This document shows positions 43,487-52,303 of a DNA stretch of 64,000 bases, in pieces. Under the pieces are notes generated by a model. The model ran no database searches. It saw only the letters and a program-made list of their open reading frames with translations, and was not told where the DNA came from. Source of the stretch: Hydrogenophaga sp. IBVHS1. Its GTDB lineage: Bacteria > Pseudomonadota > Gammaproteobacteria > Burkholderiales > Burkholderiaceae_C. The stretch is from positions 1,116,001-1,180,000 of the forward strand of contig NZ_NFUU01000001.1 in NCBI RefSeq assembly GCF_002127265.1, in the 5' to 3' direction. The position numbers and the translations under genes are program-made. Within the stretch, counting starts at the first letter, position 1. Each line of letters begins with the position of its first letter.

Positions 43487-44842
43487 ATGAACACCACCAC
43501 CGAAGGGACTTTTCCCGACCGCATCCGCTGGGAGTCCGATGGCACGAGCCGCATTCCCTTCATGGCCTACACCGACCCGGCGCAGCACAAGAAAGAGCTC
43601 GAGCGCTTCTTCTACACCCGGCACTGGAACTACGTGGGCCTGGAAGCGGAAGTGCCGAACAACGGCGACTTCAAGCGCACGGTGATCGGCGAGCGTTCGG
43701 TGATTCTGGTGCGCGACGCCGAGGGCGAGATCCGCGTGGTGGAAAACGTGTGCGCGCACCGGGGCATGCAGTTCTGCCGCGAGCGCCACGGCAACCGGAA
43801 GGAATTCGTCTGCCCCTACCACCAGTGGAGCTACACCTTGAAGGGCGATCTGCAGGGCGTGCCGTTTCGCCGCGGCGTGAAGCAGGACGGCAAGGTCAAC
43901 GGCGGCATGCCGGCCGATTTCAAGACCACCGACCACGGCCTCAACCAGCTCAAGGTGGCCACACGTGGTGGCGTGGTGTTTGCCAGTTTCGACCACGGTG
44001 TCGAGTCGCTGGAAGATTTTCTCGGTCCCGTCATCCTCGGTTACTTCGACCGCCTCTTCAACGGCCGCAAGCTCACCATCCTGGGCTACAACCGTCAGCG
44101 CATTCCGGGCAACTGGAAATTGATGCAGGAGAACATCAAGGACCCCTACCACCCAGGCCTGCTGCACACCTGGTTCGTCACCTTCGGCCTCTGGCGCGCC
44201 GACAACAAGAGCGAACTCAAGATGGACGCGCACCACCGCCACGCGGCCATGATCTCCACGCGCGGTCAGTCCGGCAAGGCCGATCAGGTCACGCAGGTGT
44301 CGAGCTTCAAGGAAAGCATGCAACTGCACGACCCGCGATTCCTGGACATCGTGCCTGAGGACTGGTGGGGTGGGCCGACGACGCCGGGCCGCCCCAAGGC
44401 GTCGGACGCCCCCTCGGGGGGCAGCGAAGTGCGCGAAGCGCCGAGTGTGGGGGCACCTGTACCCACGGCGGTGATGACCACGCTGTTTCCCAGCGTCATC
44501 CTGCAGCAGCAGGTCAACAGCGTTTCCACGCGCCACATTCAGCCCGACGGCCACGGTGCCTTCGACTTCGTCTGGACCCATTTCGGCTTCGAGGACGACA
44601 CGCCCGAGATGACGCAACGGCGCCTGCGCCAGGCCAACCTGTTCGGCCCGGCCGGCTTCGTGTCGGCCGACGATGGTGAGGTGATCGAGTTCTCGCAGCA
44701 AGGCTTCGAGCAGAAGCCGCACCACCGCACGCTGGCTGAACTCGGGGGCCGCGAGGTGGGCGACACCGACCACATGGTCACCGAAACGCTGATTCGCGGC
44801 ATGTACAAATACTGGCGCGAAGTGATGGAGGCAAAGTCATGA
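43487..44842 (+). CDS. nagG: Salicylate 5-hydroxylase-type oxygenase, large (alpha) subunit with repeat-derived insertion
   Basis: Rieske non-haem iron oxygenase alpha subunit, 451 residues. Rieske ligands are Cys89/His91 (VCAHRG) and Cys109/His112 (VCPYHQW). The mononuclear iron ligands His222 and His227 lie in DPYHPGLLH, next to bridging Asp219. Relatives are about 423 residues; the excess of ~28 is accounted for by a Pro/Ser/Gly-rich segment around residues 299-327, right after WWGGPT and before [10 protein letters not shown], encoded by a dispersed GC-rich repeat. The reading frame is kept. NagH gene start overlaps its stop (ATGA). Salicylate specificity is inferred from the operon and NagR-type regulator. 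Confidence 0.9.
   Translation: MNTTTEGTFPDRIRWESDGTSRIPFMAYTDPAQHKKELERFFYTRHWNYVGLEAEVPNNGDFKRTVIGERSVILVRDAEGEIRVVENVCAHRGMQFCRERHGNRKEFVCPYHQWSYTLKGDLQGVPFRRGVKQDGKVNGGMPADFKTTDHGLNQLKVATRGGVVFASFDHGVESLEDFLGPVILGYFDRLFNGRKLTILGYNRQRIPGNWKLMQENIKDPYHPGLLHTWFVTFGLWRADNKSELKMDAHHRHAAMISTRGQSGKADQVTQVSSFKESMQLHDPRFLDIVPEDWWGGPTTPGRPKASDAPSGGSEVREAPSVGAPVPTAVMTTLFPSVILQQQVNSVSTRHIQPDGHGAFDFVWTHFGFEDDTPEMTQRRLRQANLFGPAGFVSADDGEVIEFSQQGFEQKPHHRTLAELGGREVGDTDHMVTETLIRGMYKYWREVMEAKS
44389..44454 (+). repeat. GC-rich dispersed repeat inserted in frame in the oxygenase gene
   Basis: The segment reads CCGCCCCAAGGCGTC..., has the perfect small hairpin GCCCCC-TC-GGGGGGC at 44408-44422 followed by AGCGAAG, and ends GAGTGTGGGGGC. 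I know this CCCCCTCGGGGGGCAGCGA-type repeat as frequent between genes in Comamonadaceae genomes (recollection). The extra protein segment it encodes is low in hydrophobic residues and flanked by PT on both sides, as if the target were duplicated. Confidence 0.75.
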
Positions 44843-45327
44843 GCGCGTCACCTGCGCTTCGTTTCGAAGACCACCTCGCCATCACGCGCCTCTACGCCGA
44901 CTACGCACAGGCGGTGGACTCGGGCGACTGGGACCTGTGGCCCGAGTTCTTCATCGAAGAGGGCATTTACAAGCTCATCCCTCGCGAGAACCACGAGCGC
45001 GGCTTCCCGCTGGCCACGCTGTCGTTCGAGAGCAAGGGCATGCTCAAGGACCGCGCGTACGGCATCAAGGAAACGCTGTTCCACGACCCCTACTACCAGC
45101 GCCATGTGGTTGGCGCGCCGCTGGTGCACAAGGCCGAAGCGGATCGCTTTGAAGCCGAAGCCAATTACGCCGTTTTCCGCACCAAGCTGTCGAAAGAAAC
45201 CACGGTCTTCAACGTCGGACGCTACATCGACGTGATCGTGCGCACGCCGCAGGGTCTCAAGTTCGCGTCGCGCCTGTGCGTGTACGACAGCGAGATGATC
45301 CCCAATTCCATCATCTACCCCATCTGA
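44839..45327 (+). CDS. nagH: Salicylate 5-hydroxylase-type oxygenase, small (beta) subunit
   Basis: Structural subunit of 162 residues with the SnoaL/NTF2-like fold of ring-hydroxylating oxygenase beta subunits. [47 protein letters not shown] and a later [38 protein letters not shown] are family-like. Its ATG overlaps the alpha subunit stop codon by four bases, coupling their synthesis; the ferredoxin gene follows after 16 bases. Confidence 0.92.
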   Translation: MSASPALRFEDHLAITRLYADYAQAVDSGDWDLWPEFFIEEGIYKLIPRENHERGFPLATLSFESKGMLKDRAYGIKETLFHDPYYQRHVVGAPLVHKAEADRFEAEANYAVFRTKLSKETTVFNVGRYIDVIVRTPQGLKFASRLCVYDSEMIPNSIIYPI

Positions 45328-45343
45328 AGCCCGAGGTGCCTCC

Positions 45344-45670
45344 ATGAGCTCGAACCCAAAATCCTGGACCGACGCCACGTCGATCGACGAGTTGCCGGAC
45401 GACGATGTGACCGGTCTGCAGGTCGGCGGACGCGACATCGCCATCTACAAGGTGGAAGGCGAGGTATTTGCCACCGACAACACCTGCACCCACGGGCACG
45501 CACGCCTCTGCGATGGCTTTCTGGACGGGCACGAGATCGAATGTCCGCTGCACCAGGGCAAGTTCAACGTGCGCGATGGGCAGCCCACCTGTGCTCCGGT
45601 CACCGAGGCGCTGCGTTGTTACCCGGTGCGCATCGTGGATGGCCGGGTGCTGCTGAACATGGCCGGCTGA
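45344..45670 (+). CDS. nagAb: Rieske [2Fe-2S] ferredoxin of the oxygenase system
   Basis: Ferredoxin of 108 residues. Rieske motif CTHGHARLCDGFLDGHEIECPLHQGKF: the first Cys-x-His pair (CTH) and second Cys-x2-His (CPLH) are complete. It shuttles electrons between the NagAa-like reductase and the oxygenase. Last gene of the unit; its stop is 10 bases from the convergent amidase stop. In the Ralstonia U2 operon further ring-cleavage genes follow; they are absent here. Confidence 0.93.
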   Translation: MSSNPKSWTDATSIDELPDDDVTGLQVGGRDIAIYKVEGEVFATDNTCTHGHARLCDGFLDGHEIECPLHQGKFNVRDGQPTCAPVTEALRCYPVRIVDGRVLLNMAG

Positions 45671-45680
45671 AGCCGACGGT

Positions 45681-47126
45681 TCAGATCTGGCGGGTTCTCG
45701 CCAGCGGCGGATTCTTCGAGAAGTAGGCCACGATACCGCGCAGCAAGGCGTCGGCAAGGTCGTTCTGGTACTTCGGGTCGTTCAGGCGCTTTTCTTCATC
45801 GGGGTTGCTGATGAAGGCGGTCTCCACCAGCACGCTGGGGATGTCTGGCGCGCGCAGCACCGCGAAGTTGGCTTGCTCCACGCGCGGCTTGTGCAGCTTG
45901 CCGATGCGCTTGACGTGGCCCAGCATGGCGCTGCCAAGCCTGAGGCTGTCGTTGATCTGCGCAGTGGTGCTCATGTCCAGCAACGCGCGTCGCAGGTGGG
46001 CGTCCGAACTCGACTTGACGTTGAGCCCGCCCACCAGATCGGCCGCATTTTCCTTGTCGGCCATCCAGCGCGCGGCCGCGCTGCTGGCGCCTTTCGTGCT
46101 CAGCGCATACACGCTGGCGCCCTGCGGTCGGGGGGTGAGGAAAGCGTCGGCGTGCAGGCTGATGAACAGGTCGGCCTGCACCTTCTGGGCCTTCTGCACG
46201 CGCACCTGCAAGGGCACGAAGAAGTCCTTGTCGCGCGTCATGTAGGCGCGCATGGGGTTGCCGTTGACGCGCGTGTCGTTGATGCGGTCGCGCAGCTTCT
46301 GCGCGATCTGCAGCACCACCTTTTTCTCGTGCGTGCCGCCGGGACCGATGGCGCCCGGGTCTTCACCGCCGTGGCCGGGGTCGAGCGCGACGATGATCAG
46401 GCGTTCGGTCTTGCCCTTGCCCCCGGGTGGCTGTTTGGCCGGGCTTCCCTTGCCAGGCGTTGCGCCAGCCACGGTCTTGTCGTCGCCCGTCACCGGCGGC
46501 TGTGCAGGTGCGTTGCCCGGTGCCACGGGCCCGGTCACGCCGGGCGGGAGTTCGCGCTTCGCGATCAAGGCACCCAGCGGGTCGTCTGCTGGTGTTGCCG
46601 CCCGGGTCACCTTCTCGGTTTCCAGGCCCAGCAGCCGCGCCGCGCGTGCACTGGCTTCGTCCAGGTCCTTCATGCGCTGCGCAATCAGCTGTTCCAGCGG
46701 ATCGGGTGCGTTGACCGGATACAGGTCGAACACCAGCCGGTGCTGGTAGGCGGCGACCGGTTCGAGGTTGAACACCTGCGGCTTGATCGGCTGCTTGAGA
46801 TCGATCACCAGCCGCACCACATTGGGTGCGTTCTGCGCCACGCGGATGCCAGCGATGTTCGGGTCGTCCGATTTGAGCTTGCCCACCAGCTCGCGCAAGC
46901 CCGGCAGCAGGTCGATGCCTTCGATGTCCACCGCCAGGCGCGGCGGTTCGTTGATGAAAAACTGGCGCGCCTGCAGCACCGCATCGGACTCGATGGTGAC
47001 CCGCGTGTAGTCTTCTGCCGGCCAGATGCGCACGGCCACCACGCTGGCGCCACGCGCAATCTGCTGCGCGCCGAGCAGTAGTACCAGGGAGCCGGTGCGC
47101 AGGAGCTTGCGGCGTGAAATCGTCAT
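45681..47126 (-). CDS. amiC: N-acetylmuramoyl-L-alanine amidase AmiC with AMIN domain
   Basis: Periplasmic zinc amidase of 481 residues that splits septal peptidoglycan. The N-terminus has a twin-arginine signal (ISRRKLLRTGSLVLLLGAQQ), then an AMIN domain (VAVRIWPAEDYTRVTIESDA...), a variable linker with PPVTGDDKTVAGATPGKGSP, and Amidase_3: IVALDPGHGGEDPGAIG (zinc His), THEKKVVLQIA (zinc Glu), LFISLHADAFL (zinc His) and VLVETAFISNPDEE. The stop of tsaE overlaps its ATG by four bases; the tsaE-amiC pair is common in proteobacteria. Confidence 0.96.
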   Translation of the reverse strand: MTISRRKLLRTGSLVLLLGAQQIARGASVVAVRIWPAEDYTRVTIESDAVLQARQFFINEPPRLAVDIEGIDLLPGLRELVGKLKSDDPNIAGIRVAQNAPNVVRLVIDLKQPIKPQVFNLEPVAAYQHRLVFDLYPVNAPDPLEQLIAQRMKDLDEASARAARLLGLETEKVTRAATPADDPLGALIAKRELPPGVTGPVAPGNAPAQPPVTGDDKTVAGATPGKGSPAKQPPGGKGKTERLIIVALDPGHGGEDPGAIGPGGTHEKKVVLQIAQKLRDRINDTRVNGNPMRAYMTRDKDFFVPLQVRVQKAQKVQADLFISLHADAFLTPRPQGASVYALSTKGASSAAARWMADKENAADLVGGLNVKSSSDAHLRRALLDMSTTAQINDSLRLGSAMLGHVKRIGKLHKPRVEQANFAVLRAPDIPSVLVETAFISNPDEEKRLNDPKYQNDLADALLRGIVAYFSKNPPLARTRQI

Positions 47127-47644
47127 GACAGCGCCTCCAGAAGCAGGCGGCCCGTGGGGGTGAGGGCGCTGACGCTGACCCGGCGGTGCGTGTCCTGATC
47201 CAGATCGATGTGGTCTTGAGGTGTCATCTCGTCGGGTTGAATGTGAATGCGCAGATCAACGAGGGGTAGAAAGTCGCCCGCGCGTTCTGGCCACTCCACC
47301 AGCTTGAGGCCCGGGCTGGCGAAAAGTTCGCGAAAGCCCGCATCTTCCCATTCGCGTGGATCACTGAAGCGGTAGAAATCGAAGTGCCAGATTTGCAGTG
47401 GTTCGCCGGCGGGCATCACCGCGCAGTCGATGGCGGTGTGCGGTTCCACCACCGCGTAGGTCGGGCTTTTGATGCGCCCTCGCACGCCGAGCGCACGCAG
47501 CAGGTGGCGCACCAGGGTGGTCTTGCCGGCGCCGAGGTCGCCATCGAGCGCCAGGGTGGCGTGGGCGATGGCGGGCGACATGGCGAGCTGGCGGGCAAAC
47601 GCCTGCGTGTCTTCTTCAGTTTCCCAGCGCCCCTGCCAGCTCAT
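47123..47644 (-). CDS. tsaE: tRNA threonylcarbamoyladenosine biosynthesis ATPase TsaE
   Basis: P-loop ATPase of 173 residues required for t6A37 formation with TsaB, TsaC and TsaD. LALDGDLGAGKTTLVRHLLRALG is the Walker A region, IKSPTYAVVEPH the switch, and HFDFYRFSDPREWEDAGFRELF the conserved family block; LVEWPERAGDFLP follows. The ATG at 47644 (MSWQGRW) is preferred; an upstream start at 47725 would overlap the divergent queG gene. It overlaps amiC through ATGA. Confidence 0.94.
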   Translation of the reverse strand: MSWQGRWETEEDTQAFARQLAMSPAIAHATLALDGDLGAGKTTLVRHLLRALGVRGRIKSPTYAVVEPHTAIDCAVMPAGEPLQIWHFDFYRFSDPREWEDAGFRELFASPGLKLVEWPERAGDFLPLVDLRIHIQPDEMTPQDHIDLDQDTHRRVSVSALTPTGRLLLEALS

Positions 47645-47698
47645 GGCAACAGACACCGATGCCACTGGCACCGGATCGGTTCCTACAATGGGCTTCAC

Positions 47699-48778
47699 AT
47701 GAAGATCGCTCTGGATACTGCTCAACTCGTCTCACAGGTGCAGGCCTGGGGCCAGGAGCTCGCATTTTCGCAAATTGGTGTGGCCGATGTGGATTTGTCT
47801 TCTGCCGAGCCCGGCCTGCAGGCCTGGTTGTCGGCGGGATGGCACGGCGACATGGCCTACATGGCCTCGCACGGCATGAAGCGCGCGCGCCCGGCCGAGC
47901 TGGTGCCGGGCACCGTGAGCGTGATCACCGCGCGCATGGACTATCTGCCGCGCGACACGCCCGAGGGCTGGCAGGCACAGGAGCTTGCGCGGCTCTATCG
48001 ACCGCGTGAAGCGGTGGTGTCGTTGTACGCCCGGGGGCGGGACTACCACAAGGTGCTGCGCAACCGCCTGCAGACGCTGGCCGATCGCATCCAGGCCGCG
48101 GTGGGGCCGCTGGGTTACCGCGTGTTCACCGACTCAGCCCCGGTGCTCGAGGTAGAGCTGGCGCAACGCAGCGGCCAGGGCTGGCGCGGCAAGCACACGC
48201 TGGTGTTGAACCGCGAAGGTGGGTCGATGTTTTTCCTTGGCGAGATCTATGTGGACCTCGCGCTGCCGCCCACCGAAGCCGTCGGCGAGCACTGCGGTGC
48301 GTGCAGCGCCTGCATCGACATCTGCCCCACGCGCGCCATCACGGCACCGCAGCGGCTGGACGCACGCCGTTGCATCAGTTACCTCACCATCGAACACGCG
48401 GGCGCCATTCCGATGGAGCTGCGACCACTCATGGGCAACCGCATCTATGGTTGCGACGACTGCCAGCTGGTCTGCCCCTGGAACAAGTTCGCGCGGCGCA
48501 GCCCTCTTGCCGATTTCGATGCGCGCGAAGGCCTCAGTGGATCAAGCCTCGTGGCGCTTTTCGCTTGGAGCGAGGCAGAGTTTCTGCGCCGGACCGAGGG
48601 CAGCCCGATCCGCCGCATCGGCCACGAACGCTGGCTGCGCAACCTCGCGGTGGCGCTGGGCAATGCGCTGCGTGCCGCTCCGGATGACGCGGTGTCAAGC
48701 GCCTTGCAGACCCGCGCCGACCATCCCAGTGAACTGGTGCGCGAGCATGTGGCCTGGGCGCTGTCTCAGGCCGCGTAG
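47699..48778 (+). CDS. queG: Epoxyqueuosine reductase
   Basis: Cobalamin- and iron-sulfur-dependent enzyme of 359 residues, last step of queuosine synthesis in tRNA. Two [4Fe-4S] clusters are bound through CGACSACIDICPTRAI and CDDCQLVCPWN. The N-terminal domain has FSQIGVADVDLSSAEPGLQAWL and YLPRDTPEGW, with GRDYHKVLRNRLQ. The ATG at 47699 lacks a ribosome site and sits 9 bases after TACAAT (47684-47689), suggesting a leaderless mRNA. Its last 13 bases overlap the end of the convergent acyl-CoA synthetase gene. Confidence 0.95.
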   Translation: MKIALDTAQLVSQVQAWGQELAFSQIGVADVDLSSAEPGLQAWLSAGWHGDMAYMASHGMKRARPAELVPGTVSVITARMDYLPRDTPEGWQAQELARLYRPREAVVSLYARGRDYHKVLRNRLQTLADRIQAAVGPLGYRVFTDSAPVLEVELAQRSGQGWRGKHTLVLNREGGSMFFLGEIYVDLALPPTEAVGEHCGACSACIDICPTRAITAPQRLDARRCISYLTIEHAGAIPMELRPLMGNRIYGCDDCQLVCPWNKFARRSPLADFDAREGLSGSSLVALFAWSEAEFLRRTEGSPIRRIGHERWLRNLAVALGNALRAAPDDAVSSALQTRADHPSELVREHVAWALSQAA

Positions 48779-50328
48779 CGCTGGCGCAGTTCGCGCTTGA
48801 GCAGCTTGCCGCTCGGGTTCTTGGGCAGGCTGTCTGTGAACACCACCCGCTTCGGGCTCTTGAAACTGGCCATGTGCTGGTTGCAGTGGGCCAGCACCTC
48901 GGCCTCGGTGAGCTGCTGGCCAGCCTTGACCACAATCACCGCCGTGACCGCCTCCACCCATTTCGGGTCGGGCAGGCCGATCACCGCCACCTCGCTCACA
49001 GCGCCCAGGCGGTAGACCATTTCTTCCACCTCGCGGCTGGCCACGTTCTCGCCGCCGGTCTTGATCATGTCCTTCTTGCGGTCGACCACGGTGATGTAGC
49101 CCTCGTCGTCGATCACCGCGAGGTCGCCGCTGTGGAACCAGTCGCCCTCAAACGCCGCCTTCGTGCGCTCGGGATCGTTGAAGTAGCCCAGCATGAGGTG
49201 CGGCGAGCGGTGCACGATCTCGCCCACTTCGCCCACGGCCACGTCCTGCATGGCGTCGTCCACCACGCGGGTCTCCACATTCAGCACCGCCTTGCCGCAG
49301 GAGCCGGGTTTGCGCAACTGGTCTTCGGGCGGCAGCATGGTGGCCAGCGGCGCAATCTCGGTCTGGCCGTACAGGTTCCACAAGCGCACGGCGGGCAGGC
49401 GTAAAGCCAGTTCCTTCAGCACCTCCACCGGCATGATGGACGCGCCGTAGTAGCCCTTGGCCAGCGTCTTGAGCCTGGCCGCATCGAACAGCGGCGAGCG
49501 CAGCAGTGCGATCCACACGGTGGGTGGCGCGAAGAAGCTGGTGATGCCGAACTTCTCGATCAGGGCGATCAGGTTGTCGGGCACCGGCTTGGCTGTGATC
49601 ACGTTGCTGCTGCCAATGTAGATGGCGGGGCCGAAGAACACGTCGAGCTGGGCGCAGTGGTACAGCGGCAGGGCGTGCAGGGCGCGGTCGTCTTCGGCGA
49701 TGCTGGCGTTGATCACACAGCTCACGTACTGCCAAAGCACCGCGTCGTGCGTGAGCATGGCGCCCTTGGGCGTGGACTCGGTGCCGCTGGTGTAGACGAT
49801 CTGGGCCAGGTCGAAGCTGCCCAGGGTCACGTCGGGCAGGGGGTCGGCGCAGGCGGCGAGTTCGTCGAAGCGGTGCATGCCGGCGATCGGTTCGCTGGGG
49901 TCTTCAGACGGCAGCCAGATGAACTGGGCGACTTGCGTGTCGAGCGCGGCGGCCTCTCGAGCGAGCGACGCCAGGCCGCTGTCGGTGGCCAGTGTTTTTG
50001 CCCCTGCGTGGCGCAGGATGTAGGCCACTTCGTCGGCCTTCAGCATGAAGTTGATCGGCACCATCACCGCACCCCGGCGCGCCAGCGCAAAGCGCAGCGC
50101 GGCGAAGCCGTGCGAGTTGCGAGCCAGCACGGCCACCTTGTCGCCCTGCGCCACGCCGATGCGCGCCAGGCCGGCGGCCAGGCGGCTCACCAGCGCATCG
50201 AACTCGGCATAAGTCCACTGCGTGGCGCCGCAGACGATGGCGGTCTTTGCGGGCAGGCGCAGGGCGGTGCGGCGCAGCGCATCGGCAATGGTCTGGCGGC
50301 GCACCACGGGATGAACGGAGAAAGACAT
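48766..50328 (-). CDS. Acyl-CoA synthetase (AMP-forming), ANL superfamily
   Basis: Ligase of 520 residues activating a carboxylic acid with ATP and CoA. ANL motifs: QIVYTSGTESTPKGAMLTH (P-loop), LWNLYGQTEIAPLAT, DWFHSGDLAVIDDEGYITVVDRKKDMIKTGGENVASREVEE and the C-terminal NPSGKLLKREL with the catalytic lysine. Close to medium-chain/long-chain fatty-acid or aromatic-acid CoA ligases; FadD3-type or benzoate ligase are both possible. The ATG at 50328 with GGAG upstream is preferred to a longer start. It may serve fatty or aromatic acids that enter through genes in the window. Confidence 0.9.
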   Translation of the reverse strand: MSFSVHPVVRRQTIADALRRTALRLPAKTAIVCGATQWTYAEFDALVSRLAAGLARIGVAQGDKVAVLARNSHGFAALRFALARRGAVMVPINFMLKADEVAYILRHAGAKTLATDSGLASLAREAAALDTQVAQFIWLPSEDPSEPIAGMHRFDELAACADPLPDVTLGSFDLAQIVYTSGTESTPKGAMLTHDAVLWQYVSCVINASIAEDDRALHALPLYHCAQLDVFFGPAIYIGSSNVITAKPVPDNLIALIEKFGITSFFAPPTVWIALLRSPLFDAARLKTLAKGYYGASIMPVEVLKELALRLPAVRLWNLYGQTEIAPLATMLPPEDQLRKPGSCGKAVLNVETRVVDDAMQDVAVGEVGEIVHRSPHLMLGYFNDPERTKAAFEGDWFHSGDLAVIDDEGYITVVDRKKDMIKTGGENVASREVEEMVYRLGAVSEVAVIGLPDPKWVEAVTAVIVVKAGQQLTEAEVLAHCNQHMASFKSPKRVVFTDSLPKNPSGKLLKRELRQRYAA

Positions 50329-50479
50329 GCAGGGCTCCTCAAATCTCTGGAAAGGGGATGTGATGGCCGATTGAAATCGAATCGGGCCACATTGCCATGC
50401 GCGTTTACACCAGCGCGCTGTCACGTTTGCTCACGACTGTGGCGCGGGCCGCGCCGAGGCCGCCGACTATCATGCCCGC

Positions 50480-51286
50480 ATGAACCCCGTGAACGCCACC
50501 CACAGCCTGATGGGCTACTGGGGCCGCAAGGCCCGCGCCACCTGGCGCGCCTGGTGGCACGTGATCCACATGGGCGCGCAGATCGTGGTGCTGGCGCTCA
50601 CGCCGTCCATCTATACCCGCGCCGCCCACCGCAGCGCGGTGTTTGCGCACCTCTACACCGCCACGGCGCCACTGCTGGCCTGGTTTCTGGTGCTTTCCGC
50701 GCTGGTGAGCCTGGTGCTCATCCGCATCGTGGTGGCCACCGCCTACAGCTATGGTCTATCGCAATACGCGCTGGAAGTGCTGGTGCGCACTCTGGTGCTG
50801 GAGCTGATCCCCCTGTATTCGGCCATGTTCGTGGCGGCGCGCTACGCCATGCCGGCCGCGCAGGCTTTGCGGGGTCGTTTTGCCCGCGCGCACCGCGAAG
50901 GCAGCCTCGCGCCGCAGGAATCGCTGCTGGCCTCGGTGCTGCTGCCGCGTGCGGTGGCCGCGATGTTCTCCGTGCTGTTGCTCGCGGCGCTGGCCTGTGT
51001 GGTGTGTCTGGTGCTCACCTACCTCACGGTTTATGGTTTTTCGCCCTGGGGCCTGCCCGCCTACACGCGCAGCGTGGGTCAGGTGTTCTCGCCCACGGTC
51101 ACGCTCATCTTCTCGCTCAAGACGCTGTTCTTCAGCCTCGCGGTGGGGGTGGTGCCGCTGGCGGCCAGCGCGCAGAGCGATGACCGTGGCGGCTTTTCCC
51201 GCCGCAGTGACATGTCCGAATTCGCACGCCTGTTTTCTGTGGTGCTGCTGATCGAGGTCACCTCGCTCATTGGCAACTATTACTAG
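50480..51286 (+). CDS. MlaE-like ABC transporter permease
   Basis: Inner-membrane permease of 268 residues, MlaE/PqiA-like. About five hydrophobic segments, with ALTPSIYTRAAHRSAVF, ALEVLVRTLVLELIPLYSAMFVAARYAMP (the conserved P-L-x-x-x-F/A-R-x-G-like block) and a C-terminal LFSVVLLIEVTSLIGNYY. In Mla-type systems it moves phospholipid between the membranes together with an ATPase and an MCE protein. The MCE protein gene follows after 6 bases, but no ATPase gene is present. The ATG lies 6 bases after TATCAT (50468-50473) and has no ribosome site, so the mRNA may be leaderless. Confidence 0.85.
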   Translation: MNPVNATHSLMGYWGRKARATWRAWWHVIHMGAQIVVLALTPSIYTRAAHRSAVFAHLYTATAPLLAWFLVLSALVSLVLIRIVVATAYSYGLSQYALEVLVRTLVLELIPLYSAMFVAARYAMPAAQALRGRFARAHREGSLAPQESLLASVLLPRAVAAMFSVLLLAALACVVCLVLTYLTVYGFSPWGLPAYTRSVGQVFSPTVTLIFSLKTLFFSLAVGVVPLAASAQSDDRGGFSRRSDMSEFARLFSVVLLIEVTSLIGNYY

Positions 51287-51292
51287 ACCCCC

Positions 51293-52303
51293 ATGACGCC
51301 CACGCCTCCACCCCCTCCGTACGACGAACCACCACCGGTGAAAAACCTGGAGTTCAAGGCCGCGCTGCTGCTGGTGGTGATGGTGCTGCTGGTGGTGGGG
51401 TCGGCGGCTTATGTGATGTTCGCACGCGGTGTGTTCGAGCCCACGCAGCGGCTGGTGCTGATCTCCGACGATTCCGAAGGTGTGGTGGTGGGCATGGACA
51501 TGACCTTCGCCGGCTTTGCCATCGGGCGCGTGGCGCGCATCGAGCTGGCGGATGACGGCAACGTGCGCATCCTGGTGGACGTGCCCGAGAAGGACGCGAA
51601 ATGGCTGCGCACCTCCAGCATCTTCACCATGGAACGCGGCCTGGTGGGTGGCACGCGCCTGCGCGCCTACAGCGGCGTGCTGGAAGACCCGCCGCTGCCC
51701 GATGGCGCCGAGCGCAACGTGTTGCGCGGCGACACGGCGGCCGAAATCCCCAAGCTCGCGGCCAGCATGCGCGAGGTGCTGGAGAACCTGGCCGCCCTTA
51801 CCGCCGCCGATGGCGCCGTGGCCGGCACGCTGGGCGGTGTGCAGGTGACGGCTGAGCGATTGAAAGGGCCGCACGGTGGCCTGGGCGTGCTGATGGGCAA
51901 CGACGACGACGCGAAGAAACTGCTGCTCACCATCGAACGCACCAATGCGCTGCTGCTGCGCGCCGACGCATTGGCCAAGCGCCTGGACAGCCTGGCTGCC
52001 AACGCCGACCGCCAGGTGTTCGGCCAGGGCGCCGCACCCGGGCAGACCGGGCTGGTGGGCGATGCGCAGGCCACGGTGAAGCAACTCAACAGCTTGCTCG
52101 CCGATGCACGCAACAGCCTGCAGAAGGTGGACGCGGTGCTGGTGGAGGTGCAGGGCGTGGCCAGCAACACGCGGGACGCCACGGGAGATCTCGGCACGCT
52201 GCGAGCCGAGGTCGAGTCCAGCCTGCGCAAGGTGGATTCGCTGATCAACGAGATCAACCGCAAGTGGCCGTTTTCCAGAGACGCAGAGATCAAACTCCCA
52301 TGA
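51293..52303 (+). CDS. MCE-domain protein (MlaD-like)
   Basis: Protein of 336 residues with one transmembrane anchor (ALLLVVMVLLVVGSAAYVMF, residues ~23-43) and one MCE domain: LVLISDDSEGVVVGMDMTFAGFAIGRVARIELADDGNVRILVDVP. The rest is a long helical part (SLAANADRQVF, SLLADARNSLQKVDAVLVEVQ) as in MCE proteins that form a channel or ring. The Pro-rich start (PPPPPYDEPPP) is disordered. It should handle lipids in the periplasm between MlaE-like permease and lipoprotein. Its stop overlaps the lipoprotein ATG (ATGA). Confidence 0.9.
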   Translation: MTPTPPPPPYDEPPPVKNLEFKAALLLVVMVLLVVGSAAYVMFARGVFEPTQRLVLISDDSEGVVVGMDMTFAGFAIGRVARIELADDGNVRILVDVPEKDAKWLRTSSIFTMERGLVGGTRLRAYSGVLEDPPLPDGAERNVLRGDTAAEIPKLAASMREVLENLAALTAADGAVAGTLGGVQVTAERLKGPHGGLGVLMGNDDDAKKLLLTIERTNALLLRADALAKRLDSLAANADRQVFGQGAAPGQTGLVGDAQATVKQLNSLLADARNSLQKVDAVLVEVQGVASNTRDATGDLGTLRAEVESSLRKVDSLINEINRKWPFSRDAEIKLP

